Shown here: positions 26,573 to 34,579 of the stretch, in pieces
Numbering within the stretch: position 1 is the first letter of the stretch
Layout of the letters: each line of letters starts with the position of its first letter
NCBI GenBank assembly: GCA_903932685.1
Contig: CAIZGX010000008.1
Span: 1 to 47,194, forward strand
From: an uncultured Bacteroidota bacterium
GTDB lineage: Bacteria; Bacteroidota; Bacteroidia; Flavobacteriales_D; Sanyastnellaceae
Length of the DNA stretch: 47,194 nt
Direction: 5' to 3'
Program-made: the position numbers and the translations under genes
The notes under the pieces: model-generated
What the model saw: only the letters and a program-made list of their open reading frames with translations
Told to the model about the DNA's origin: nothing
Databases searched by the model: none

Positions 26573-27553
26573 ATGAAAACAAAGACCCTTATATTGTTGG
26601 TGCTTTGTTTCCCCTTGTCCGTTTTTTCAAAAGAACCAGATCCGCATCTTTGTTTAGACTGGGGATTCTTCGGGCATAAAAAAATTAACGAACTCGCTAT
26701 TTACACGCTGCCTCAGGAGCTTTTCGGATTCTACAAATACAACATGAACTATTTAATAGATCACAGTGTTGACCCCGACAAAAGGAGATACAGTGTTAAA
26801 GGCGAAGCGGAATGTCACTTCCTCGATGTTGATCGTTATGTAACGGAGAACTCTAATTCTCCTTTTGATAATTTACCTGAGCGATGGAACGAAGCTGTTT
26901 CCAAATTCGGAGAAGACAGTCTTCGCGCTCACGGCATTGTTCCTTGGAATTTGTATTTCGTTTATTCAAAATTAGTGACTGCCTTTAAAGAAAAAGATGT
27001 GAATCGTGTTCTTCGACTTTCTGCTGAAATAGGACATTACGTGGGCGATGTGCACGTGCCACTTCATTCCACTTCAAACTACAACGGACAAAAAACCAAT
27101 CAAAAAGGCATTCACGGTTTCTGGGAAAGTCGCGTTCCTGAAATTCAATTTCCACAATACGATTTCTTTGTTGGACAGGCAGAATACATTTCAGCCCCAC
27201 AGCATTTCATTTGGGAACGATTGAAAGAAAGTTATGCCGGCGTCGATTCTGTATTGAAGTTTGAAGCTCAACTCACAGCGCAATTTCCTGCCGACAAGAA
27301 ATATGCATTTGAAGTTCGCAACAACATTGAAGTGCGGACCTATTCCAGAGAGTTCTCTGAAGCGTACAGCAATCTTTTAAACGGACAGGTTGAACGAAGA
27401 ATGCGTTCCGCTGTTTATTCCTTAGGAAGTCTATGGTTGAGCGCTTGGTCAGATGCGGGGCAACCCAATTTAAAAGACTGGTATTTGAAGGAGGAAGAAA
27501 CTACAGACGCGCCAACAGAGCACGAAACTAAAAAGATCCGCGAACACGAATAA
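26573..27553 (+). CDS. Exported zinc-dependent phospholipase C / S1-P1 nuclease-fold protein
   Basis: The 326-residue product has a signal peptide (MKTKTLILLVLCFPLSVFSK). The mature part carries a pattern of zinc-ligand residues like those in phospholipase C and S1/P1 nucleases: DWGFFGHKKINELAIYTLP near the N-terminus, DHSVDPDKR, ECHFLDVDRY, and HYVGDVHVPLHSTSNYNG followed by HGFWESRVPE. The histidine and aspartate ligands appear intact, so it is likely active in the periplasm or outside, on phospholipids or nucleic acids. The substrate cannot be told from sequence. It has an acidic tail of Glu, Thr and Lys. Confidence 0.85.
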   Translation: MKTKTLILLVLCFPLSVFSKEPDPHLCLDWGFFGHKKINELAIYTLPQELFGFYKYNMNYLIDHSVDPDKRRYSVKGEAECHFLDVDRYVTENSNSPFDNLPERWNEAVSKFGEDSLRAHGIVPWNLYFVYSKLVTAFKEKDVNRVLRLSAEIGHYVGDVHVPLHSTSNYNGQKTNQKGIHGFWESRVPEIQFPQYDFFVGQAEYISAPQHFIWERLKESYAGVDSVLKFEAQLTAQFPADKKYAFEVRNNIEVRTYSREFSEAYSNLLNGQVERRMRSAVYSLGSLWLSAWSDAGQPNLKDWYLKEEETTDAPTEHETKKIREHE

Positions 27554-27562
27554 CTATTTACT

Positions 27563-28957
27563 ATGTTGAATTTAGAAATTTTCGAGCAGCAAAAGAAACA
27601 TGCCTTGCTCCTCAAAAACAGCAAACTTTCTGAAAGAATCGAAGTACTGAATAGATTTGAAAAGGGATTGCACAAGCACGAAGCTAACCTGACGCGCGCG
27701 CTGAAAACAGATTTGAATAAACACCCGTTCGAATCTTCCATCATGGAATTCTCGCTTATCTTCTCTGAGTTAAAGGGCGTTAGAAAAGAACTTCGAGAAT
27801 GGATGGGCATTACCTATCCCGGAATGAACATTGCCAATCCGTTTGCTTCACATAAAATTCATGTTGAATCGAAAGGCGTATGCCTCATTCTTTCTCCGTG
27901 GAATTATCCCGTTCAGCTGACACTTACTCCACTGATCTCATGCCTCGCCGCCGGAAACACAGCAGTAATCAAACCTTCTGAACTCACGCCAACAGTGAGT
28001 CAAGCGCTAAAAGACTTCATTGAGGACACATTCCTCCCGAAAGAGGTAGCCTTAGTTCTAGGCGATGGAATCGTTGCGGCGCAGTTGACCGAACTTCCTT
28101 TCAACCATATTTTCTTTACGGGTTCTCCAGCTGTTGGAAAATTAGTTATGGCTGCTGCTGCAAAAAATCTAACAAGCGTAACACTAGAGCTAGGCGGAAA
28201 ATCTCCGGTTGTAATTGGAAAAGATTATGATTTGGAAGATGCAGCGAAAAAAATTCTTTGGGGGAAATACACCAATGCGGGACAAACGTGTATTGCCGCA
28301 GATTATGTGTTAATTCCGAAAGGAAAAACGAAAGAGTTTGTTCAGCATCTCGAGAAAGACTACCATTCTCACTACACAATAGAGGGCAAATTAAACTCGG
28401 ACGAAGTGGTTTGTATCGTTTCTGAAAAACACTACGAGCGCCTAATATCTTTGGTTGAAGAAGTTCGCAGTACAGGAGGAAAGATTCTGTTCGAAGGGGC
28501 CCACAAGCCTTCCGAACGATTATTCGGTCTAACCGTAGTTGCAAATGTCTCGAAAGAATCAAGAGTTTTTCATGAAGAAATATTCGGACCTATTCTTCCC
28601 GTCTTCGAATACGAATCGTTAGAAGAAGCGGTAGATTTCATTCGAAGCAAAGAGAAGCCTTTGGCCTTGTATGTGTTCTCTCTTAACAGAAACGAACGAA
28701 AGTTCATCACTCAAAATACGTGGGTTGGCGGAGTGACCATTAACGATGTGTTCTTGCACCTAAGTGATGTGCGCATGCCCTTTGGGGGAAGTAATTTTTC
28801 TGGAATGGGATACTCACATGGTTATCATGGATTCCTTGAATTTTGCCACTTAAAATCGGAAGTACATACAAGTCGAATTTTCAATTCCACTTCATTGGTT
28901 CACCCTCCATATAAGGGTAAAGAGTGGCTAGCGAAGATCTTAAGGCGCATTATATAA
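27563..28957 (+). CDS. Aldehyde dehydrogenase (class 3-like)
   Basis: This 464-residue NAD(P)-dependent enzyme oxidises aldehydes to acids. It has the short N-terminus and length of the ALDH3 group, the motif LSPWNYPVQLTLTPLISCLAAGN, KPSELTP, the nucleotide segment FTGSPAVGK, the catalytic glutamate in LELGGKSP, the catalytic cysteine in GQTCIAADY, and EEIFGPILPV. The C-terminal tail (EWLAKILRRII) is amphipathic and might associate with membrane, as in fatty aldehyde dehydrogenases, but this is inference. It is the last gene of the comB operon, and its stop abuts the convergent DUF1295 gene with no gap. Confidence 0.93.
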   Translation: MLNLEIFEQQKKHALLLKNSKLSERIEVLNRFEKGLHKHEANLTRALKTDLNKHPFESSIMEFSLIFSELKGVRKELREWMGITYPGMNIANPFASHKIHVESKGVCLILSPWNYPVQLTLTPLISCLAAGNTAVIKPSELTPTVSQALKDFIEDTFLPKEVALVLGDGIVAAQLTELPFNHIFFTGSPAVGKLVMAAAAKNLTSVTLELGGKSPVVIGKDYDLEDAAKKILWGKYTNAGQTCIAADYVLIPKGKTKEFVQHLEKDYHSHYTIEGKLNSDEVVCIVSEKHYERLISLVEEVRSTGGKILFEGAHKPSERLFGLTVVANVSKESRVFHEEIFGPILPVFEYESLEEAVDFIRSKEKPLALYVFSLNRNERKFITQNTWVGGVTINDVFLHLSDVRMPFGGSNFSGMGYSHGYHGFLEFCHLKSEVHTSRIFNSTSLVHPPYKGKEWLAKILRRII

Positions 28958-29875
28958 TTACCAAAACTTCGGGAAGAATCGCGGAGTACTTTTGATATAA
29001 TCTTTGTAAGATTCGTATTTCGAATTCGAAATGCCTTCACTGAAATCTGCGCTTCCTTGAAACAACAAGACGAGAAGTAACGCTCCGACTAAACTTCCAT
29101 TCAACCAATTTCCGCTTCCACTTCCACTGAAGAAAAAGAAGGAGATCCAAATGGCTTGTTCACAAGCATAGTTCGGATGACGCATAAGCCTCCAAAGACC
29201 CGTATGGGCGAAACCCCTGGAGTAAGGCAATTCATTATTATTACCGGTTTTGATGCGTCTGTGTTTTTCATTCTGAAAATTCCATTGCTGCTGATCGGCT
29301 GTAGTTTCAACAATTAAAAAGAACAATAAGATTCCTGCAATGAGGTAATCTGTTGCTCCTAGAGGTGCCATCGCACTCTTGTGAGCGTATATGGCCGGTA
29401 CCGTGATGAGCCAAATAAGTATATTCTGATAAAATGAAATGAAGAATAAATTGAACAGCGTCCACTTCCATCTTGCATTGAACATGGGCATTTTACGAAG
29501 CACTTCCCAGCGGTAGTCTTCTTCTCCACTCCAGAATTTCCAAGAGTAAGCTCCTCTGCGCGAGAAGTTGTAGGTTAAACGAACACCCCAAAGCGTAACA
29601 AGAACGGCCATTAAAACAAAACGCGGATGATAATTTGTGAGATGCGCATATTCCCAAACATAGATGATTGGAACAACGCTCCATATTTTATCCACCTGAC
29701 TGCAATTACCTGTCAATTCAGCTAAAACGAAACAAATTGTTGCGACGATTAAAGCGGAGCCTCCGCCCACTTTAATTAAATGCCATTGCGTTTCTGTTAA
29801 ACTCGGGTCTAGGTAATACGCCACAAGCGGAAGTCCAACAAGGGCAAGAATAAGTAGGACAATTGTTTTAAGCAT
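28958..29875 (-). CDS. DUF1295 membrane protein (steroid 5-alpha reductase-like)
   Basis: The 305-residue protein has about seven membrane helices and the family features TGNCSQVDKIWSVVPIIYVW, WGVRLTYNFSRRGAYSWKFWSGEEDYRW and the C-terminal GLWRLMRHPNYACEQAIWISF. The last resembles the NADPH-binding RHPxYxxE region of isoprenylcysteine methyltransferase and 5-alpha reductase relatives. The natural substrate is unknown, with a lipid or isoprenoid likely. A gap of 58 bases with no clear terminator separates it from the GldI-like gene upstream, so co-transcription is possible. Confidence 0.87.
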   Translation of the reverse strand: MLKTIVLLILALVGLPLVAYYLDPSLTETQWHLIKVGGGSALIVATICFVLAELTGNCSQVDKIWSVVPIIYVWEYAHLTNYHPRFVLMAVLVTLWGVRLTYNFSRRGAYSWKFWSGEEDYRWEVLRKMPMFNARWKWTLFNLFFISFYQNILIWLITVPAIYAHKSAMAPLGATDYLIAGILLFFLIVETTADQQQWNFQNEKHRRIKTGNNNELPYSRGFAHTGLWRLMRHPNYACEQAIWISFFFFSGSGSGNWLNGSLVGALLLVLLFQGSADFSEGISNSKYESYKDYIKSTPRFFPKFW

Positions 29876-29933
29876 GATTCAATTTCTATGTTCTCGATGA
29901 AGATAGAAAAATTGAATTAAAAACAAAAAAGAA

Positions 29934-30458
29934 TTATTTAATTTCCACCAAGAGAATGTCGTAGACAACAGCTGCGTTCATGGGAATTTTTCCTTCTCCT
30001 GTTAGACCGAAAGCGCGATAAGAAGGCAATACGAATTTCGCACGATCTCCTGTCTTTAGCAATAGCATTGCCTCGTGCAAGCCACTTTCTACATTGTCGT
30101 GTCCAATCTTCACAGGAACTTTTTCTCCAGGTTTGCTTTTGTAAACAACAGTTCCGTCGAGCAAAGACACTTCGTATTCCACCATGGCAATTTGCTCTGC
30201 CTTAACATACTCTCCGGCTCCTTGTTGGTAGATCCAATAATGAATTCCCGTTCCTGTAATGGTTGTTGGCCATTGTTTATCTGTTACAAATTTTTGAATC
30301 CGCTCCTTTTCTTGCGCGTGAAAATTTCTATTCTGCGCAATGAGCATGGAATCGATTTGCGCTTGTGTCATTTGCTGAACTGCTTTCTTGTCTTGTGAAC
30401 AGCTGTCGCAGCTCATTAAAATGGCCGTGAATGCGAAAAGTAAATATGCGTATTTCAT
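29934..30458 (-). CDS. gldI: Lipoprotein FKBP-type peptidyl-prolyl isomerase (GldI-like)
   Basis: The 174-residue product has a lipobox ending LMSC with Cys17, then a helical linker and an FKBP domain (about residues 75-174). FKBP segments are VEYEVSLLDGTVVYKSKPGEKVPVKIGHDNVESGLHEAM, AKFVLPSYRAFGLTGEGKIPMNAAVVYDILLVEI. GldI is a lipoprotein FKBP needed for gliding and type IX secretion in Flavobacterium, and this protein has the same architecture. Other lipoprotein FKBPs exist, so the exact name is tentative. It starts within the stop of the NrnA-like gene (TAATG overlap). Confidence 0.72.
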   Translation of the reverse strand: MKYAYLLFAFTAILMSCDSCSQDKKAVQQMTQAQIDSMLIAQNRNFHAQEKERIQKFVTDKQWPTTITGTGIHYWIYQQGAGEYVKAEQIAMVEYEVSLLDGTVVYKSKPGEKVPVKIGHDNVESGLHEAMLLLKTGDRAKFVLPSYRAFGLTGEGKIPMNAAVVYDILLVEIK

Positions 30459-31483
30459 TAGATTTCTCCTTTTTGTAACAACTCCATAAACTTCGCAATC
30501 GTATGTTCCAGCGATTCGTGCAAGCGCGCACCTGCTGCGTTCTTGTGTCCGCCCCCGTTGAAGTGTGCGCGAGCCATTTGATTCACATCACGTGTTCCTT
30601 TACTTCTGAAACTAATACGAACGCAATCTTCGTCTTCTCTAAAAAATGCTGCTATGGTAGTTCCTTCAACACTTAACGCCATATTCACAAGCCCTTCCGT
30701 ATCGCCAGATTGTGGATTGAAGCTGTCTAACTTTTCTTTCGTAATAGCAATAAAAGCGGCCTTGTATTCTGGGAGAACAGTCATGCATTCAGAAAGTGCG
30801 TAACCCATCAATCGCAAACGCTCCACTCGCTGTGAATCCAACACATTTTCATGCACAACATGTGGCTTCAGTCCTTTGCGCATTAGCCATGCTGCAATCT
30901 CATGAGTTTCTGGACTCACGCTTGGAAAACGGAACGACATGGTATCGGTCATAATTCCGCAATAAATGGCTTGTGCGGTTGGCGCATCAATCAGCTCCAA
31001 CCAATTCATTGCACCCGCGAAATGAAAAACCATTTCACATGTGCTGCATATACTGGTGTCTGAATAAACAACATCTGGAAAAGTGGCGGGTTGCTCATGA
31101 TGATCAATGAGAATAAATGGTTTCAATCCCATTTGCGCCTCAAGCAATTTCTTAACCGCCTCGCCAATTCTTCCTAGGTGGTTGTAATCTAAAATAAAAA
31201 TCGCATCAGCTTCTTGGATGCGCTGTGCGGTTACTTCTCCTTGGTCTTTACAAATCACGACATATTCATTTCCGCTCAACCAGCTCAGATAAGCCGGCGC
31301 GTGGTCAGGAAGAACAATCGTCACTTCCTTCCCCATTTTAACTAACATTTGCGCCATTGCGCAAGAAGATCCGATTGCATCCCCGTCTGGCGAGATGTGG
31401 GTGGAAATCACTATTTTCTTGGACCCTTCTACAATTGCTTTTGCCTTTGCGAGCTCCTCATTATTCAACGTGCATTTTAACAT
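30458..31483 (-). CDS. nrnA: DHH-family phosphoesterase (NrnA-like oligoribonuclease/pAp phosphatase)
   Basis: NrnA-type enzymes degrade short RNA oligomers and dephosphorylate pAp. The 341-residue protein has the metal-binding motifs STHISPDGDAIGSS, ILDYNHLGRIG and LIDHHEQP (the DHH signature), and MTDTMSFRFPS. The C-terminal DHHA1 substrate domain ends with HFNGGGHKNAAGA. The gene starts the nrnA-gldI operon and is divergent from the DUF6702-like gene with 46 bases between the start codons. A -7 box lies just four bases before its ATG. Confidence 0.9.
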   Translation of the reverse strand: MLKCTLNNEELAKAKAIVEGSKKIVISTHISPDGDAIGSSCAMAQMLVKMGKEVTIVLPDHAPAYLSWLSGNEYVVICKDQGEVTAQRIQEADAIFILDYNHLGRIGEAVKKLLEAQMGLKPFILIDHHEQPATFPDVVYSDTSICSTCEMVFHFAGAMNWLELIDAPTAQAIYCGIMTDTMSFRFPSVSPETHEIAAWLMRKGLKPHVVHENVLDSQRVERLRLMGYALSECMTVLPEYKAAFIAITKEKLDSFNPQSGDTEGLVNMALSVEGTTIAAFFREDEDCVRISFRSKGTRDVNQMARAHFNGGGHKNAAGARLHESLEHTIAKFMELLQKGEI

Positions 31484-31487
31484 GCTT

Positions 31488-31495
31488 CAAAGGTA
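31488..31495 (-). promoter_or_regulatory. -7 box 4 bases before nrnA start
   Basis: On the minus strand TACCTTTG matches TAnnTTTG exactly, and only AAGC separates it from ATG 31483. A transcript from it would be leaderless or nearly so. Confidence 0.45.
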
Positions 31496-31529
31496 AGGTG
31501 TAATGTATAATTCGTTGTAATTTGGCGAA

Positions 31530-32027
31530 ATGAAATCGGCTCTATCTTTCTGCTTCGCGCTCTTCGCTCTATGTTCTCAGGCATACGCGCCCTCGACTCA
31601 TAAATTCTATTTGAGCAACACAACCATTGAATTCAATGCGGAAACTCGGGTTCTTGAAATTACTTGTAAAATATTTACCGACGATTTGGAGCACGCCATT
31701 GAGGCCCAATGCTATCGCTATAATTCCTTATATCCGCAAACACCAGAAGTTTTCGAGTTAGTTAAAAAGTATATTAGCGATAAGATCAGTCTTCAAGTAG
31801 GAGGGAGAAATGTGGTGCTTAATTTTTTAGGTTATAGCGTAGACAACGACATGACAACTTTATTTATTGAAGGGAATTATTTCGAGCCAAATCAAGTGAT
31901 TATAAATAACACAATTCTCTTGGAATTATATGCCGACCAACAGAACATCGTAGATGTTCGATGGAGTGGACAATCGAAGCGTGAATATTTCACGAAAGAC
32001 AAAACTCAATTTCAATTCATTCCGTAA
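31530..32027 (+). CDS. DUF6702-like exported protein
   Basis: The 165-residue product has a signal peptide (MKSALSFCFALFALCSQAYA). The mature segment has THKFYLSNTTIEFNAETRVLEITCKIFTDDLEHAIE, the pattern of the DUF6702 family of Bacteroidota, predicted all-beta and exported. Function is unknown. Its last base overlaps the first base of the nth start codon, so the two are coupled. Confidence 0.8.
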   Translation: MKSALSFCFALFALCSQAYAPSTHKFYLSNTTIEFNAETRVLEITCKIFTDDLEHAIEAQCYRYNSLYPQTPEVFELVKKYISDKISLQVGGRNVVLNFLGYSVDNDMTTLFIEGNYFEPNQVIINNTILLELYADQQNIVDVRWSGQSKREYFTKDKTQFQFIP

Positions 32028-32665
32028 TGAAAAAAAAAGAGGCGGCGGATTATGTGAAAATAGAATTGGAAAAACTATACCCTGAAACTCCAATACCACT
32101 TGACCACACCGACGCATTTACTTTACTAATTGCTGTTCTGCTTTCAGCGCAATGCACAGACGCTCGGGTGAATACCATTACTCCGCACCTATTCAAACAA
32201 GCGAACAATCCGTTCGATATGATTAAATTAAGTATTGAAGAAATTCGTGATATCATTAAGCCATGCGGACTTTCTCCTGCGAAAAGCAAAGCCATCTTCA
32301 ACCTTTCTCATATCATTATAAACGAACACAACGGTGAAGTACCTGCTTCATTCGAAGCGCTAGAAGCTTTGCCAGGCGTAGGTCACAAGACCGCAAGTGT
32401 TGTAATGGCTCAAGCATTCGACGTGCCTGCATTTCCTGTTGACACGCACATACACAGACTTATGACACGTTGGAAATTAACGAACGGAAAGTCTGTGGAG
32501 CAAACCGAACGCGATGCTAAGAAATTATTTCCTGAAGAAAGTTGGAACAAACTTCATCTTCAAATTATTTTTTATGGAAGAGAATATTCTCCTGCACGAG
32601 GAAACGTTCAAAATGATTTCATAACTCAAACATTAAATCCTAAACTATATAACTCGTGGGTTTAA
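32027..32665 (+). CDS. nth: Endonuclease III-type DNA glycosylase without the 4Fe-4S ligands
   Basis: Endonuclease III removes oxidised pyrimidines and nicks the abasic site. The 212-residue protein keeps the helix-hairpin-helix LPGVGHKTASVV with catalytic Lys121, and FPVDTHIHR with catalytic Asp139, matching E. coli Lys120 and Asp138. The C-terminal iron-sulfur loop is altered: where the family has Cys-x6-Cys-x2-Cys-x5-Cys after GRExC, here GREYSPARGN is followed by NDFITQTLN, and the only cysteines in the protein are Cys43 and Cys80. It should fold without the cluster. It overlaps the upstream gene by one base and the downstream gene by ten. Confidence 0.9.
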   Translation: MKKKEAADYVKIELEKLYPETPIPLDHTDAFTLLIAVLLSAQCTDARVNTITPHLFKQANNPFDMIKLSIEEIRDIIKPCGLSPAKSKAIFNLSHIIINEHNGEVPASFEALEALPGVGHKTASVVMAQAFDVPAFPVDTHIHRLMTRWKLTNGKSVEQTERDAKKLFPEESWNKLHLQIIFYGREYSPARGNVQNDFITQTLNPKLYNSWV

Positions 32666-33519
32666 GAAATAATTATAGAAAAGGAATGCCCTTATTCGAG
32701 GTTATGACTAAGGATCTTGCTTGCTTGATTCGAGAGGGAATTTACTTCATTCAAAATGGCGGAAATCTGCCTGTTTGGGTGGCAGCTCCAACTTATCCGA
32801 GCAAGAAAACAACGCTTTCGAAAATTGCGCGCATGAACCGTGTTAGACTCACGAACAAGATGACAACCAATCCTGATGTGATTGTTTATTTCGAAAATGC
32901 AACCTACGGAAGCGCTAGCGCAGTGCAAGAAAAATATCCTAATGCACGAATCATTAACGTAGACTGTCAAGATATTTCCAAGGAACGCGTGCACGTGGTT
33001 CACCAAGAGGCATTGGGATATTCAATGAACTTAAATCCACAAACCCACATTGGTCCTGCCGTTGAAAAAAGTGATGAGAATGCCGTTCATGACGGACAGG
33101 AAGTCATGTGTCCTATTGAATCCCCGAAAGAAAACACTGTTTATCAAATCGTTCTCGACAACGCGAATGATAACGGTGAATACGTGGATATACGCGTGCC
33201 AATTATCGGAGGGAAAATCCCGTTGGTGTATTTAAAATTCAAAACTCAAGAATATCGGTTTACGAACAAAGCGCATAGCGCAACTCTTCATACACCCGAA
33301 GAAATATTTTCGAATGAAGAGATTGAGCAGATTGAAAAGTATGCCAATGTTATGAAAGTAGACTTCTGTGAGTTCGATGTGCTTCGTCACAAAGGCAACC
33401 AAAAAATCTACATCATTGATGTAAATAAAACGCCTTACGGTCCGCCAGATCCGCTGAACAGAAAAGATAAAGTGATTGCATTGAAAAAACTTTCGGATGC
33501 GTTTATGGCGATGGTTTAA
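32656..33519 (+). CDS. ATP-grasp-like protein of unknown function
   Basis: The 287-residue frame starts with GTG 32656, inside the end of nth. A later ATG at 32686 is an alternative start. There is no signal peptide. The C-terminal third carries YLKFKTQEYRFTN, EEIEQIEKYANVMKVDFCEFDVLR (Asp/Glu at 236-241) and IYIIDVNKTPYGPP (Asn257), the pattern of the metal- and ATP-binding end of ATP-grasp enzymes (acid residue, then ExN or DxN). The N-terminal half resembles a pre-ATP-grasp domain, with no clear glycine-rich loop. A ligase or kinase activity on an unknown acid or amine substrate is possible. It is not a known neighbour of nth. Confidence 0.72.
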   Translation: MGLRNNYRKGMPLFEVMTKDLACLIREGIYFIQNGGNLPVWVAAPTYPSKKTTLSKIARMNRVRLTNKMTTNPDVIVYFENATYGSASAVQEKYPNARIINVDCQDISKERVHVVHQEALGYSMNLNPQTHIGPAVEKSDENAVHDGQEVMCPIESPKENTVYQIVLDNANDNGEYVDIRVPIIGGKIPLVYLKFKTQEYRFTNKAHSATLHTPEEIFSNEEIEQIEKYANVMKVDFCEFDVLRHKGNQKIYIIDVNKTPYGPPDPLNRKDKVIALKKLSDAFMAMV

Positions 33520-33592
33520 GGAATCGACCGACAAGTTGGAAGAGGTTATTGTAAATTTTTATTATTTTTACAAAAATTAAAATCCAATTATA

Positions 33593-34579
33593 ATGAAACA
33601 CTTACTTTCCACTTTGGTGTTGTTTTTCGCAATAAGCTCCATTGCATTTGCTCAACCGAGCAGCGATTTAAAAATCGTTAAAATGACAAATGGTGTTGAG
33701 CACATTGGCACAATCATTTCCGACGACGGCAGAGAAATGCTCTTCGAAACTACAACTGTAGGGAAGATTTATATTAAGAAAACCCTGATTAAGTCTATTT
33801 CAAACTACAGCAAAGAAGACTTCTCAATCGTGAACGATGAAATTGTTCGTGCCAACCCTTTTAGCACAAGATATTCTTTCACAACAAACGCGCTTCCGAT
33901 TAAAAAGAAAGATAATTATTACATGCTTAATCTGTGGGGACCTGAATTTCATATCGCTGTTGCAGACAACTTCAATGTTGGAGTTATGACCACTTGGATA
34001 GGCAGCCCTTTAGCTCTAGCCACGAAGTATAGCATAAAAACCAAAAATCCTAAACTGAATTTTTCAGTTGGTGAAATCATTGGCAATGGTGGTTACATAG
34101 ACCCTTCAGCTTTTATCTCCCTATCCTTTGGAAATGTTACATTCGGTGACCGAGACAAAAATTTAACCCTAGGTGTTGGATATGGCTATTTTGATTTTAA
34201 TCAAACTGAAGAAATTCCTGGTATATATTCTTTTGATCAAAATATTCCTACCAGAAGCAAGCCTGCTACAAAAGGAGTTTTGGGGTCAGTTGCAGCTAGC
34301 CTAAGAATCAATGAAAAAACGAGCTTTGTTTTTGATTCTATGTTCGGAATGCTGAGCACAGGCGGAACTAATACTGAATATTACTATTTCGGAAATGGCT
34401 TCGGATACACAACGGTTACAGCCAAACAGCCCAACACACCATTCTTAGTTTTAATGCCAGCAATTCGCAGAACTCAAGGAAATGGAAGCGGGAAGTCAAT
34501 TCAATTTACACTAGCGGGGATAAATACCAATGACAGATCTATTCCAATTCCATTTGTAACTTGGTATAGAGCTTTATAA
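33593..34579 (+). CDS. Putative outer-membrane beta-barrel protein
   Basis: The 328-residue product has a signal peptide (MKHLLSTLVLFFAISSIAFAQ). After it, a short beta domain (KIVKMTNGVEHIGTIISDDGREMLFETTTVGKIYI, about residues 27-65) resembles small SH3-like domains of Bacteroidota exported proteins. The rest is made of alternating polar and hydrophobic strands (LNFSVGEIIG, ISLSFGNVTFG, LTLGVGYGYFDF) that fit a small outer-membrane barrel. Function is unknown. Its end overlaps the convergent mtaB by six bases. Upstream, 33549-33573 holds an AT-rich inverted repeat TTGTAAA/TTTACAA. Confidence 0.7.
   Translation: MKHLLSTLVLFFAISSIAFAQPSSDLKIVKMTNGVEHIGTIISDDGREMLFETTTVGKIYIKKTLIKSISNYSKEDFSIVNDEIVRANPFSTRYSFTTNALPIKKKDNYYMLNLWGPEFHIAVADNFNVGVMTTWIGSPLALATKYSIKTKNPKLNFSVGEIIGNGGYIDPSAFISLSFGNVTFGDRDKNLTLGVGYGYFDFNQTEEIPGIYSFDQNIPTRSKPATKGVLGSVAASLRINEKTSFVFDSMFGMLSTGGTNTEYYYFGNGFGYTTVTAKQPNTPFLVLMPAIRRTQGNGSGKSIQFTLAGINTNDRSIPIPFVTWYRAL

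Noticed and set aside
33549-33573. AT-rich inverted repeat TTGTAAA/TTTACAA as terminator
   Set aside because: The stem is short and all AT except for one pair, with an 11-base loop, and it is likely chance in AT-rich sequence; mentioned only with the neighbouring gene.
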